Below are positions 25,468-34,639 of a DNA stretch of 64,000 nucleotides, piece after piece. The notes under the pieces are model-generated. The model had not been told where the DNA came from. It saw nothing but the letters and a program-made list of their open reading frames with translations, and ran no database searches. Made by a program: the position numbers and the translations under genes. The stretch spans positions 181,427 through 245,426 of the forward strand of contig NZ_LWKZ01000024.1 of assembly GCF_001905005.1 (NCBI RefSeq), given 5' to 3'. This stretch comes from Streptomyces sp. CB02923 (GTDB taxonomy: Bacteria > Actinomycetota > Actinomycetes > Streptomycetales > Streptomycetaceae). Each line of letters opens with the position of its first letter. The first letter of the stretch is position 1.

Positions 25468-27042
25468 ATGCCCGACACCGCGCACGACTTCCGCACCTAC
25501 GTGGAGGAGAACCTCGACGCCCTGGGAGCCGACCCCGGGCGCGTGGCGCTGGTGCACCAAGGGCGACGCGTCACCGCGGGTGAGTTCCGCGCCCTCGTCC
25601 ACCGCATGGCCCGCGCGATGCGCGGCCAGGGCATCGACCGCGGCCAGACCGTCACGCTGCTCAGTGGCAACCTGCCCGAGACCATCGCCGCCCGCTACGC
25701 CGCCAACCTCATCGGCTGCCGGGTCAACCACCTCTACAACAAGCTCTCGGCCGAGGTGCAGGCCACCATCGTCAAGGACGTGGAAACCAGCGCCCTGATC
25801 GTCGACCCGCACTACGACGAGCGCGCCGCCGAGGTGACCGCGCAGGCGCCGGTGGCGACCGTACTGACCCTGGGCCCGGCGAAGTCCGGCACCGACCTGC
25901 TGGAACTGGCGTCCGCGGAGAGCGACGAGCCGTTCCCGAGCGGCGCGCGGCCGGACGACGTCTGCACCATCCGCCACACCGGCGGCACCACCGGCCACCC
26001 CAAGGGCATCTGCACCACCTACGGACAGGTCCGCTCCTTCGTCGCCGACAACGACGAGGACGCGGGCGACGCCAAGGTGATCTGGCAGCGCCCCTCGGAC
26101 GAGCAGCCTGCCCACCTGCTGGTGTGCACCACGCTGGCGCACGCGGGCGGCATGATGGCCGACGTCACCCTGCGCGAGGGCGGCCTCGTGGTCCTCCACG
26201 AGGACTTCGACCCGGCCGAGGTGCTCGCCGCCGTCGAGCGGGAGCGCATCACCCACCTCTTCCTGCTGCCGCCGCTGCTCTACCAGCTCACCGACCACCC
26301 GGACGCGGCCACCACCGACACCTCCAGCCTGCGCTGCGTGACCTACGGCGGCTGCCAGTCGTCGCCCGCCCGCATCGCCGACGCGATCCGGCGCTTCGGC
26401 CCGGTGCTCGTGCAGTTCTACGGGCAGAACGAGGCCGGCGGCATCAGCGTGCTGCCCGCCGAGGACCACGACCCGGACAACCCGGAGCGGCTGCGTTCGG
26501 CCGGCCGCATCCTGCCCACCGTCGAGGTGGCGGTCCGCGACGAGAACGGCCGCGACCTGCCGCGCGGTGAGCACGGCGAGATATGCATCCGCTCCGCGAG
26601 CATCATGCAGGGCTACTGGAAGCAGCCGGAGCTGACCGCCGAGGTGCTGCGCGACGGCTGGCTGCACACCGGCGACATCGGCTTCCTGGACGACGAGGAC
26701 TACCTGACCATCGTCGACCGGATCAAGGACATGATCGTCGTGGTGGGCGGCCACGTGTACACCACCGAGCTGGAGGACCTCCTCAACACGCACCCGCAGG
26801 TCGCGCAGAGCGCCGTCTTCGGCGTGCGCGACGAGGACCGGATGGAGCAGGTGTACGCGGCCGTGGTGCCCGCCGCCGGCGAGATCGTCGACGAGGACGG
26901 GCTGCGCACGATGGTGCGCGAGGCGCGCGGCGCGATGTACGAGCCGGCCCGCATCGAGTTCGTCGACCAGCTGCCGCTGACCGACGCCGGCAAGCCGGAC
27001 AAGAAGCAGCTGCGCGAGCTGGCGACCCGTACGGCCGCCTGA
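25468..27042 (+). CDS. AMP-dependent acyl-CoA synthetase/ligase
   Basis: This ANL-superfamily adenylating enzyme of 524 aa activates a carboxylic acid as acyl-AMP and transfers it, normally to CoA. The P-loop motif IRHTGGTTGHPKG, the aromatic-box motif YGQNEAGG, GDIGFLDDEDYLTIVDRIKDM and the catalytic lysine in DAGKPDKKQ are all intact. It ends with a strong hairpin, so it forms its own transcript behind an AAGGAGGAATC ribosome site. A fatty or aromatic acid substrate is likely, but the specificity pocket cannot be read reliably. Confidence 0.93.
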   Translation: MPDTAHDFRTYVEENLDALGADPGRVALVHQGRRVTAGEFRALVHRMARAMRGQGIDRGQTVTLLSGNLPETIAARYAANLIGCRVNHLYNKLSAEVQATIVKDVETSALIVDPHYDERAAEVTAQAPVATVLTLGPAKSGTDLLELASAESDEPFPSGARPDDVCTIRHTGGTTGHPKGICTTYGQVRSFVADNDEDAGDAKVIWQRPSDEQPAHLLVCTTLAHAGGMMADVTLREGGLVVLHEDFDPAEVLAAVERERITHLFLLPPLLYQLTDHPDAATTDTSSLRCVTYGGCQSSPARIADAIRRFGPVLVQFYGQNEAGGISVLPAEDHDPDNPERLRSAGRILPTVEVAVRDENGRDLPRGEHGEICIRSASIMQGYWKQPELTAEVLRDGWLHTGDIGFLDDEDYLTIVDRIKDMIVVVGGHVYTTELEDLLNTHPQVAQSAVFGVRDEDRMEQVYAAVVPAAGEIVDEDGLRTMVREARGAMYEPARIEFVDQLPLTDAGKPDKKQLRELATRTAA

Positions 27043-27056
27043 CCCTCGCACCGACC

Positions 27057-27093
27057 GGACCGGCCCCTGCCGCACGGAGGCGGGGGCCGGTCC
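27057..27093 (+). terminator. Hairpin terminator after the AMP-ligase
   Basis: A perfect 11-bp inverted repeat (GGACCGGCCCC at 27057-27067, complement at 27083-27093) with a 15-nt loop begins 15 nt after the ligase stop. Confidence 0.7.
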
Positions 27094-27254
27094 GTCGCAC
27101 GTACGGCGCCGCCCGCGCACGGCCGAAGGGCAGCCACCCGGAGCAGCGCACCATGCGTGCCCACCCCGCCCCGCCTACGCTCGGTACACAGAGCGTCACC
27201 ACGGGCTGTCCGGCCGGGCCGCCCGTCCGCGAGCACAGGCACGGAGGCTCACCC

Positions 27255-28724
27255 ATGCCGGAGCTGTTCATCGGGGGTCAGTGGACCGCCGCGGCCGACG
27301 GGGAGGCGCGCGAGATCCGCTGTCCGGCGGACGGCACGCTGGTCGCCACCGTCGACGAGGCGGGTGCCGCGGACGCGGCCGCCGCCGTCGCCGCGGCCCG
27401 CGCGGCGTTCGACGACGGGCCGTGGCCGCGCACCCCGGCCGCGGAGCGCGGGGCGCTGCTGCTGCGCGTCGCCGGTCTGCTGGAGCGCGACAAGGACACG
27501 TACGCGCGAGCCGAGTCCCTGGACACCGGGAAGCGGTTCGTGGAGAGCCAGTACGACATGGACGACATCGCCAACTGCTTCCGTTACTTCGGGAGTCTGG
27601 TCGCGTCCGGCAACGACGGGCGGGTGGTGGACACCGGGCAGCCGGAGGTCGACAGCCGGGTGGTGTACGAGCCGGTCGGCGTCTGTTCCCTGATCACGCC
27701 GTGGAACTACCCGCTGCTCCAGACGGCCTGGAAGGTGGCCCCGGCCGTCGGCGCGGGCGACACCTTCGTCCTCAAGCCCAGCGAACTGACCCCGCACACC
27801 GCGATCCTGCTGATGCGGACGCTGACCGAGGCCGGGCTGCCGGACGGAGTCGCCAACCTGGTGCTGGGCGCCGGTGCCGCCGTCGGCGCGCCGCTGACCA
27901 CCGACGAGCGGGTGGACCTGGTGTCCTTCACCGGCGGGCTGGTCACCGGGCGGGGCATCATGGCCGCCGCCGCGCCCACCGTGAAGAAGATCGCGCTGGA
28001 GCTGGGCGGCAAGAACCCCAACCTCGTCTTCGCCGACACCGACTTCGACACCGCCGTCGACTACGCGCTGATGGCGGTGTTCCTGCACTCCGGGCAGGTC
28101 TGCTCGGCCGGCACACGGCTGCTCGTCGAGGACGGGCTGCACGACGACTTCGTGGACGAGGTGGTGCGCCGGGCGCGGGCGATCCGGCTGGGCGGGCCGT
28201 TCGACGAGGACGCCCGCAGCGGGCCGCTGATCTCCGCGCAGCACCGCGACAAGGTGGAGACGTACGTGGCGGCGGGCCTGGCCGAGGGCGCGGTGCTGCG
28301 CTGCGGCGGCGCGCGCCCCGACGACGCGGCCCTGCGGGACGGCTTCTACTACCTGCCGACCGTGCTGGACGAGTGCTCCCCCGGCATGTCCGTGGTCCGC
28401 GACGAATCGTTCGGGCCGGTGCTGACCGTGGAGCGGTTCCGTACCGAGGACGAGGCCGTGGCGCTGGCCAACGACACCGTCTACGGGCTGGCCGCGGGCG
28501 TGTGGACCGGGAGCGGGGAACGCGCGCACCGGGTGGCCTCCCGGCTGCGCTCCGGAACCGTGTGGATCAACGACTTCCACCCGTACGTCCCGCAGGCCGA
28601 ATGGGGCGGCATGAAGCAGTCCGGCGTCGGGCGGGAGCTGGGCCCGGCCGGGCTCGGGGAGTACCAGGAGGCCAAGCACATCTGGCGCAACACCGCGGCC
28701 CGGCCGCAGCGGTGGTTCGAGTGA
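27255..28724 (+). CDS. Aldehyde dehydrogenase (betaine/amino-aldehyde type)
   Basis: This NAD(P)-dependent aldehyde dehydrogenase has 489 aa. It contains the SLITPWNYPLLQTAWKVAPA cofactor region, the FTGGLVTGR loop, the general-base glutamate in LELGGKNPN and the catalytic cysteine at about C283 in SGQVCSAGTRL. The overall pattern is closest to betaine-aldehyde or gamma-aminobutyraldehyde dehydrogenases. It begins behind a CACGGAGGC site and overlaps the permease gene by GTGA, which points to uptake and oxidation of an amine or amino acid as a unit. Confidence 0.93.
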   Translation: MPELFIGGQWTAAADGEAREIRCPADGTLVATVDEAGAADAAAAVAAARAAFDDGPWPRTPAAERGALLLRVAGLLERDKDTYARAESLDTGKRFVESQYDMDDIANCFRYFGSLVASGNDGRVVDTGQPEVDSRVVYEPVGVCSLITPWNYPLLQTAWKVAPAVGAGDTFVLKPSELTPHTAILLMRTLTEAGLPDGVANLVLGAGAAVGAPLTTDERVDLVSFTGGLVTGRGIMAAAAPTVKKIALELGGKNPNLVFADTDFDTAVDYALMAVFLHSGQVCSAGTRLLVEDGLHDDFVDEVVRRARAIRLGGPFDEDARSGPLISAQHRDKVETYVAAGLAEGAVLRCGGARPDDAALRDGFYYLPTVLDECSPGMSVVRDESFGPVLTVERFRTEDEAVALANDTVYGLAAGVWTGSGERAHRVASRLRSGTVWINDFHPYVPQAEWGGMKQSGVGRELGPAGLGEYQEAKHIWRNTAARPQRWFE

Positions 28725-30379
28725 GCGGCGGGCCGGCGGCGGAGGCGCCGGACGGCGGGAAGACGAACGGCGGGAAGGCGGACGGGAACGGCACCGCGCC
28801 GGACGACGCGGACGACGCGGACGACGCGGCCGACACCTCCAGCGACGACGAGTCCCTCGCGGAACTCGGCTACAAGCCCGAACTCAAACGCACCCTCGGA
28901 AACTTCCACACCTTCGCGGCCGGCATCAGCTACATCTCGATCCTCACCGGCACCTTCCAGCTCTTCTATTTCGGCGTGAATCACGGCGGACCCGCCTACT
29001 GGTGGTCCTGGCCGATGGTCTTCTGCGGCCAGCTGATGGTGGCCCTGTGCTTCTGCGAGCTGGCCGCCCGCTACCCGGTGGCCGGTTCGGTCTACAACTG
29101 GTCCAAGCAGCTGGGCGGCCCGCACGTGGGCTGGCTCGGCGGCTGGATGATGATGACCGCGACCATGGTGTCGCTGGCCGCCGTGGCGCTCGCCTACCAG
29201 GTCACGCTGCCGCAGATCTCCTCGTTCTTCCAGTTCGTCGGCGACGGCTCCGGGCAGACCGACCACGCCGCCAACGCCGTGCTCCTCGGCGCCGCACTCG
29301 TCATCTTCACGACGCTCATCAACGCGTTCGGCGTCAAGCTGATGGCGCAGATCAACTCCGCCGGGGTGGCCATCGAGCTGATCGCCGCACTGGTGCTGAT
29401 CGTGCTGCTGGCCGCGCACATCACCCGCCCGCCGAGCGCGGTGACCGAGACCTACCAGCTGGCCGAGGGGCAGTCGCTGGGCTACCTCGGCGCGTTCCTC
29501 ACCGCCTCGCTCGCCTCCGCCTATGTCATGTACGGCTTCGACACGGCGTCGTCGCTCGGCGAGGAGTCCAAGGACCCCGGCCGCAACGCGCCGCGCGCGA
29601 TCCTGCGGGCGCTGTTCGCCTCGTTCCTCATCGGCGGGCTGATCCTGCTGTTCGCGCTGCTGGCCACGCCGGACCTGCACGCCGAGGAGCTGTCCGTGGA
29701 CGGGCTCCAGTACGTCGTGCTCAGTACGCTCGGTCCGACCATGGGCCAGATCATGCTGTGGTGCGTGGTCATCGCGATCACGGTGTGCGCGCTGGCCGTG
29801 CACACCGCCGGCATCCGGCTGGCGTTCGCCATGGCCCGGGACACCAACCTGCCGGCCGCCTCGCTGCTCGCCCGGGTCAGCCCGCGCTTCCAGACGCCGG
29901 TGGCGCCCGCGGTGATCATCGGGTGCATCGCGGTCTGCATCCTGCTGATCAATGTCAATCAGCCGCAGATCTTCTCGGTGATCACCAGCATCGCGATCAT
30001 CATGATCTACGTGGCGTACCTGATGGTCACCGTGCCGATGCTGGTCCGGCGGCTGCGCGGTCAGTGGGAACCGGCCGAGGGCAAGTTCTCGCTGGGGAAG
30101 TTCGGCCTTCCGGTCAACGTCCTCGCCGTGCTGTGGGGCACCGCGATGGCCGTCAACCTCGCCTGGCCGCGCCCCGAGGTCTACAACGCGACCGGCCCCC
30201 AGCACTGGTATCTGCGCTTCGGCGCGTTCCTGTTCGTCGGCATCGTCGCCGTCGGCGGCTTCACGTACTACTGGTTCGTGCAGCGCAAGCGCACCTGCGT
30301 GCTGGCCGGACACGCCGCCGAGACCCCGGAGGAGGAGCCCGAGGACCCGGCGGGATCCGCCGCTCCCCCCGCCTCCTGA
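28721..30379 (+). CDS. APC-family amino-acid/amine permease
   Basis: This polytopic transporter has 552 aa. A cytoplasmic head of about 45 residues is rich in Asp, Ala and Gly; about twelve membrane segments then begin near FHTFAAGISYISILTG. The consensus segment CELAARYPVAGSVYNWS is typical of the amino acid-polyamine-organocation family. The C-terminus is an acidic tail. The GTG start overlaps the aldehyde dehydrogenase stop by 4 nt. The pairing suggests that the imported substrate is an amine or amino acid whose aldehyde is oxidised by the partner enzyme. Confidence 0.92.
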   Translation: MSGGPAAEAPDGGKTNGGKADGNGTAPDDADDADDAADTSSDDESLAELGYKPELKRTLGNFHTFAAGISYISILTGTFQLFYFGVNHGGPAYWWSWPMVFCGQLMVALCFCELAARYPVAGSVYNWSKQLGGPHVGWLGGWMMMTATMVSLAAVALAYQVTLPQISSFFQFVGDGSGQTDHAANAVLLGAALVIFTTLINAFGVKLMAQINSAGVAIELIAALVLIVLLAAHITRPPSAVTETYQLAEGQSLGYLGAFLTASLASAYVMYGFDTASSLGEESKDPGRNAPRAILRALFASFLIGGLILLFALLATPDLHAEELSVDGLQYVVLSTLGPTMGQIMLWCVVIAITVCALAVHTAGIRLAFAMARDTNLPAASLLARVSPRFQTPVAPAVIIGCIAVCILLINVNQPQIFSVITSIAIIMIYVAYLMVTVPMLVRRLRGQWEPAEGKFSLGKFGLPVNVLAVLWGTAMAVNLAWPRPEVYNATGPQHWYLRFGAFLFVGIVAVGGFTYYWFVQRKRTCVLAGHAAETPEEEPEDPAGSAAPPAS

Positions 30380-30399
30380 CGGCGGCCCGGGTACCGGGC

Positions 30400-30442
30400 A
30401 GGGGCGCACCGCACGAGGCCGACGGCCCGGCGGTGCGCCCCT
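30400..30442 (+). terminator. Hairpin terminator after the permease
   Basis: A perfect 12-bp inverted repeat (AGGGGCGCACCG at 30400-30411, complement at 30431-30442) with a 19-nt loop lies 21 nt after the permease stop. A second small hairpin (TTCCGC/GCGGAA, 30449-30468) follows directly. Confidence 0.75.
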
Positions 30443-30671
30443 GACGCGTTCCGCCACAGAAAGCGGAATGTCATCTTCCGCCTGCCCGGCGCACACCTGT
30501 ACCGATCTGTGACACACATATCCGTTTCTCCAGGCAACCGATCATGCAGTGCTGCCCGTCTGCATGTACGGCGGTCACCGACAACCGGCCCGGCGGTCCC
30601 GAAGGACCGCGCAGGGGGAGGCCGGGCGGTCCCCGCCACAGCCAGTTGTGTTGCTTTGGAGGGAACCTCTC

Positions 30672-31847
30672 GTGCACGTCAGATCAGCCCGTCGCACAGT
30701 CCAGCTGACAGCCGCCCTGCTGGGAGCCGCGCTGATGACCGCGTGCGGAGCGGACGGCGGCTCGCAGGCGTCGGACAAGCCGGCGTCGAAGGTGACCGTG
30801 ACCCCGGCGGCGGGCAGCAAGTCCGCCAAGCTGGGGTCCCCGATATCCGTGAAGGTCGACGGCGGCAGCCTGACGTCCGTCGAGGCCAAGGACGACAAGG
30901 GCGGCAAGGTCGGCGGCAAGCTGTCCGGCGACGGCTCGTCGTGGCTGTCCGACAGCAAGGTCAAGCCGGGGACCACGTACACCGTCCACACGAAGACCAA
31001 GTCGGGCGACGGCAAGGAGTCGGCCGCGGACTCGTCCTTCACCACCGAGCAGGCCGGCAAGGTCAACAAGCTCACCAACACCCCGTCCAACGGGCAGACC
31101 GTCGGCACCGGCATGCCGATATCGATCCTCTTCGACCACCCGGTCGCCAAGGACCAGCGCGCCGAGATCCAGAAGGCCCTCAAGGTCACCACGCAGCCGC
31201 AGGTGGAGGGCGCCTGGGGCTGGGTCAAGGACTGGTCGGGCAAGGACCGGATCGACTGGCGGCCCAAGACCTACTGGCCGGCCGGCACCAAGGTGTCCGT
31301 CAAGGGCGGCCTGGGCGGGATCGACTCCGGCAAGAGCGGCGGCTGGTTCGCGCGCGACTACGACTTCGGGTTCACCGTCGGCCCGGACCACAAGGCCGTC
31401 ATCGACGTCCCGTCGCACAGCATGACCCTGTACGAGAACGGCAAGAGCGTCGGCACGATCACCGGTTCCGCGGGCTCGCCGCAGGACCCGACGCGCGGCG
31501 GCGTGCACACCGTACGCAGCAAGAACGCGTCCGAGACGATGGACTCCTCGACGATCGGCCACGGCAACGAGTGGATGCTGGACTCGAAGTGGGTGACGCA
31601 CCTCACGGCGTCGGGCACCTTCCTGCACTCCGCGCCCTGGAACAAGTCGCTCGGCGTGGTCAACAACAGCCACGGCTGCTTCGGTATGTCCACCTCGGAC
31701 GCCAAGCGGGCGTACGACTTCCTCCCGATCGGCTCCACGGTCGAGGTGAAGAACACCTCCAGCACGAAGAAGACCGATGTGGGCAACGGTCTGGAGGTCT
31801 GGCAGGAGAGCTGGGACCAGTGGCAGCAGCGCAGCGCGGTGAAGTGA
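30672..31847 (+). CDS. Ig-like/YkuD L,D-transpeptidase lipoprotein
   Basis: This exported peptidoglycan L,D-transpeptidase has 391 aa. The signal ends in a lipobox with Cys25 (LMTAC), so it is anchored to the outer face of the membrane. Two Ig-like domains cover about residues 35-240. The YkuD catalytic domain contains the SHGCFGMS motif with nucleophile C336 and upstream His residues in GHGNEWM and FLHSAPWN. The GTG start lies behind GGAGGGAA. It makes 3-3 cross-links in the cell wall and resembles the mycobacterial LdtMt2 layout. Confidence 0.95.
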   Translation: MHVRSARRTVQLTAALLGAALMTACGADGGSQASDKPASKVTVTPAAGSKSAKLGSPISVKVDGGSLTSVEAKDDKGGKVGGKLSGDGSSWLSDSKVKPGTTYTVHTKTKSGDGKESAADSSFTTEQAGKVNKLTNTPSNGQTVGTGMPISILFDHPVAKDQRAEIQKALKVTTQPQVEGAWGWVKDWSGKDRIDWRPKTYWPAGTKVSVKGGLGGIDSGKSGGWFARDYDFGFTVGPDHKAVIDVPSHSMTLYENGKSVGTITGSAGSPQDPTRGGVHTVRSKNASETMDSSTIGHGNEWMLDSKWVTHLTASGTFLHSAPWNKSLGVVNNSHGCFGMSTSDAKRAYDFLPIGSTVEVKNTSSTKKTDVGNGLEVWQESWDQWQQRSAVK

Positions 31848-31901
31848 CCGCGGCGCCGGCAGCAGCGTCCGGGCGCGTCGGCGCCTGAGTGTGCGAGCGT
31901 G

Positions 31902-31938
31902 AGGTGGGGCTCTCCCGTAGGCGGGGCGAGCCCCACCT
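31902..31938 (+). terminator. Hairpin terminator after the L,D-transpeptidase
   Basis: A perfect 11-bp inverted repeat (AGGTGGGGCTC at 31902-31912, complement at 31928-31938) encloses a 15-nt loop, 54 nt after the stop. Confidence 0.75.
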
Positions 31939-31996
31939 GCGGTTGCGGACGTGTTCGGACCACACCCCCGTGCCGGTCCGAACTGTCCGCCCCGCG

Positions 31997-32025
31997 TCAC
32001 ACCAGAGTCTTTGACTCAGGTGTGA
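31997..32025. promoter_or_regulatory. 29-bp near-perfect palindrome upstream of XRE gene
   Basis: Two 13-bp arms (TCACACCAGAGTC and GACTCAGGTGTGA) pair with one mismatch around a central TTT. The right arm overlaps a TTGACT hexamer. It lies 119 bp before the XRE regulator and apart from the transpeptidase terminator, so an operator is more likely than a terminator. Which protein binds it is unknown. Confidence 0.5.
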
Positions 32026-32077
32026 AGAATAGAGGGTCCGGGCGACACGTGCCAGCCCATACGGGCGGGAGCGCCCG

Positions 32078-32105
32078 TTCACCCCGGCAGCCGGACCACT
32101 ACAGT
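32078..32105 (+). promoter_or_regulatory. Candidate promoter of the XRE regulator gene
   Basis: TTCACC (32078-32083) and TACAGT (32100-32105) are spaced by 16 bp. The -10 box lies inside a small dyad, CCACT-AC-AGTGG (32096-32107). The regulator ATG is at 32144, with GAAGGGAG as ribosome site. Confidence 0.5.
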
Positions 32106-32143
32106 GGAAGTCTCACGTTTGGCCTTGAAGGGAGCGCGGCGCG

Positions 32144-32659
32144 ATGGGGGACGAGGACCGCGGGCCGGTCAGCCTGGCCGAAAAGCTGGACCGGCTGTTC
32201 CAGGAACGAAGTCGCGAGCGGGGCAAATCGCTGTCCGCGAACGACGTCGCCACCGAGATAAACATCAGGGCCGGCGAGCAGGTGATCTCCGGCAACTACA
32301 TCTGGCAGCTCCGCAAGGGCAAACGGGACAACCCGACCAAGCGCCACATCGAAGCCCTCGCGGAATACTTCGGCGTACCCGCCGCGCACTTCCACGACCA
32401 GCAGGACGCGGGCTCCGGCGGCACCTCGGCCGACCGGGCCGACCAGCCCCCCGAGCTGCTGGAGGCGATGCAGGACGCGGGGGTCATCGCGATGGCCGCG
32501 CGCTTCATGGACATGTCCGCCGAGTCCCGTACGGCCGTACTGGAGATGATCGACCGGGTGCGCAAACTGGAAGGGCTGCCGGACGTGGGCAGCTCGGCGG
32601 GCAACACGACGGCCAACCCGATGGGAAATTCCGGAGAAACCTGGCGTACCGCTCGCTGA
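32144..32659 (+). CDS. XRE-family helix-turn-helix regulator
   Basis: This 171-aa protein has an N-terminal lambda-repressor-like helix-turn-helix (about 10-75; LAEKLDRLFQERSRERGKSL, then GNYIWQLRKGKRDNPTKRHI). A C-terminal helical part (about 100-150) is perhaps a dimerisation region. The layout reminds me of the mycobacterial EspR type more than of small phage repressors. Downstream genes for a metallopeptidase, membrane protein and P450 run in the same direction, so it is the likely local regulator. XRE regulators beside ImmA/IrrE peptidases are often inactivated by cleavage. Confidence 0.88.
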   Translation: MGDEDRGPVSLAEKLDRLFQERSRERGKSLSANDVATEINIRAGEQVISGNYIWQLRKGKRDNPTKRHIEALAEYFGVPAAHFHDQQDAGSGGTSADRADQPPELLEAMQDAGVIAMAARFMDMSAESRTAVLEMIDRVRKLEGLPDVGSSAGNTTANPMGNSGETWRTAR

Positions 32660-32853
32660 ATCATGTCCCTGACCGACTTACGCCCCGCGCCGTCCCCGGA
32701 CACTCCCCCGCCCCTTTCCGGGCCGGGTGACCGGGCGGCCGGGGCCGCGGCAGCCCGCGGGCCCGCACACGACCCCGCCCGGGAGGGGCCATCCGGCGCT
32801 GCATGAGAATGGCACGTGTACCTTTCATGGCCGAGGCCGAAGGAGAGCACGCC

Positions 32854-33378
32854 ATGAAGTTCACACGGCGACCGGACCGTGTGCTCGCCGACTGTTCGGA
32901 CCGGCTGCGCGGGCTGCACATCCCGCGCCCCTTCGAGCTGGGTGCCTTCCTGGACCGGCTCGCCGAACAGCGCGGCCGCCCGATCCACCTGGAGCCGCAG
33001 GTCACCCCGCCCGCCGGGCCGTGCGGCCTGTGGATCGCCACGAAACGGGCCGACTACGTCTTCTACGACGCGGCCACCACCGCACTGCACCGCGACCACA
33101 TCGTGCTGCACGAGGTCGGCCACATGCTCAGCGGCCACTCCAACCTGCTCTCCGGAGAGGTCGCACACGCCCTCGTGCCCGACCTCGACCCCGGCTCGGT
33201 CGAATCCGTCCTGGGGCGCAGCCACTACAGCGACCAGGACGAGCAGGAGGCCGAAATGCTCGCCTCGCTGATCCTGCGGCGCGCCGACCGCACCCCCGCC
33301 CGCCGCACGGCGACGTCCCAGCAGGCCGAGGTCCTCAGCCGCATGGACGACGTCTTCGGCTCTCCGAAGCGACGGTAG
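32854..33378 (+). CDS. ImmA/IrrE-type metallopeptidase-like protein
   Basis: This 174-aa protein has an HEVGH zinc motif at residues 86-90, preceded by a hydrophobic strand (DHIVL). Acidic helices near DQDEQEAEMLASLIL could supply the third ligand, as in the IrrE/ImmA family. The ATG at 32854 follows AGGAGAG. The family includes proteases that cleave XRE-type repressors to switch on stress or mobile-element genes. Here it lies 194 bp after an XRE regulator and 8 bp before a membrane protein gene, which fits a dedicated regulatory pair. Confidence 0.85.
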   Translation: MKFTRRPDRVLADCSDRLRGLHIPRPFELGAFLDRLAEQRGRPIHLEPQVTPPAGPCGLWIATKRADYVFYDAATTALHRDHIVLHEVGHMLSGHSNLLSGEVAHALVPDLDPGSVESVLGRSHYSDQDEQEAEMLASLILRRADRTPARRTATSQQAEVLSRMDDVFGSPKRR

Positions 33379-33386
33379 AACCCCGA

Positions 33387-34631
33387 ATGGTCAACGTTCT
33401 CTTCCTCTCCATAGCCGCCGTCCTGCTGCTGGCCGCCGCGTACAAGGCGCGGCCGCTGCTGCGCCGGCCGCGGCCGCGGGGCCTGGGCGCCCTGTGCGGC
33501 TTCCTGACCGGGCTGGGCGCCTCGCTGGTGTTCCTGACACCGGCCGTCGGCGACGCGCTCAGCGTCGTCACGCCCAAGCTGGGCCGGCTGCTGGGCAACT
33601 GCAGCACGCTGGCCGCCGCCACCTGCATCTCGATCCTGCTGCTGCGCTTCAACGAGGAGCCGCCGGACGCGGACCGCAAGGCCCGCCACCGGCTCGTCTC
33701 GCTGGGTGTCGTCCTGGTCGCGATGGCCGTCCTCTTCTTCTCGTCGCCCACGGACGACTCCCCCGGCGCCCCCACCTTCGGCGAGCTGCCGCGCACCGAA
33801 CCGCTGCTGAACCTCTACGTCCTGGTGTTCACCGTGCACCTCGGCGTGGCCATCGTCGACCTGCTGCGCCAGGCGCTGCGCTACTCCCGGCACGCGCCGC
33901 GCACCAGCCTGCGCTACGGGCTGCGCATCATCGCCGCCGGCTGCGCGCTCGGCATGGTCTACATCGGCTACAAGATCGTCCATGTGGTCGGGCTGTGGAC
34001 CGACGCCGGGTGGCTGCCGCCCGAGCAGCTGTGCACTTCGCTGGTGACGCCCGCGACCTGCACGTTCAGCGTCGGCCTGCCCGCGATCTGCAGCCTGCTG
34101 CTCGTCGTCGGCGTCCTGCTGCCCGCCCTCGGACCGGCCCTGACCTGGCCCTGGCGGCGCATCCGCCTGTGGCACCTGCACCGCGGACTGCACCCGCTGT
34201 GGGCCGCGCTGTCCGCGGCGGTGCCGGAGATCCAGCTCACCGCCACCGAGAACCGGTACGCGGCGCCCGACCCCGAGTTCCGGCTCTACCGCCGGGTCAT
34301 CGAGATACGCGACGGCATGCTGGCGCTGCGCCCGCACCGCAGCGACGAGGTGCGCCGCACCGCCGAGGAGCGGCTGCGGGCCGACGGGGCCGACGCGCGG
34401 GAGGTCGACGCCGGGGTCGAGGCGGCCGTACTGGCCGCGGCGCTGGAGTCCCGGCACCGCGGACGCACTCCCGCACACCCGGTCAGCGCCGAGGACGCGA
34501 CGCTGACCCGCCCCGAACTGACGAACCTGATCGACGAGGCCCGCTGGCTGCGCCGGGTCTCGCACGCCTTCGTCTCGTCCGGTGCCGGCCCCGCGCCGGC
34601 CGAACCGTCCCGGCCCGCCGCAGGAATCTGA
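33387..34631 (+). CDS. Multi-pass membrane protein, MAB_1171c-like
   Basis: This 414-aa protein has about seven hydrophobic segments in its first 265 residues, starting at once with VLFLSIAAVLLLAAAY. A cytoplasmic C-terminal domain of about 150 residues follows, with ELQLTATENRYA-like and YRRVIEIRDGMLALRP segments. It resembles the actinobacterial MAB_1171c group, sometimes labelled a putative transporter although no transport has been shown. The ATG lies 8 nt after the metallopeptidase stop, and the P450 starts 8 nt after its own stop, so the three form an operon. A sensory or export role is possible. Confidence 0.78.
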   Translation: MVNVLFLSIAAVLLLAAAYKARPLLRRPRPRGLGALCGFLTGLGASLVFLTPAVGDALSVVTPKLGRLLGNCSTLAAATCISILLLRFNEEPPDADRKARHRLVSLGVVLVAMAVLFFSSPTDDSPGAPTFGELPRTEPLLNLYVLVFTVHLGVAIVDLLRQALRYSRHAPRTSLRYGLRIIAAGCALGMVYIGYKIVHVVGLWTDAGWLPPEQLCTSLVTPATCTFSVGLPAICSLLLVVGVLLPALGPALTWPWRRIRLWHLHRGLHPLWAALSAAVPEIQLTATENRYAAPDPEFRLYRRVIEIRDGMLALRPHRSDEVRRTAEERLRADGADAREVDAGVEAAVLAAALESRHRGRTPAHPVSAEDATLTRPELTNLIDEARWLRRVSHAFVSSGAGPAPAEPSRPAAGI

Positions 34632-34639
34632 GGTCACAC

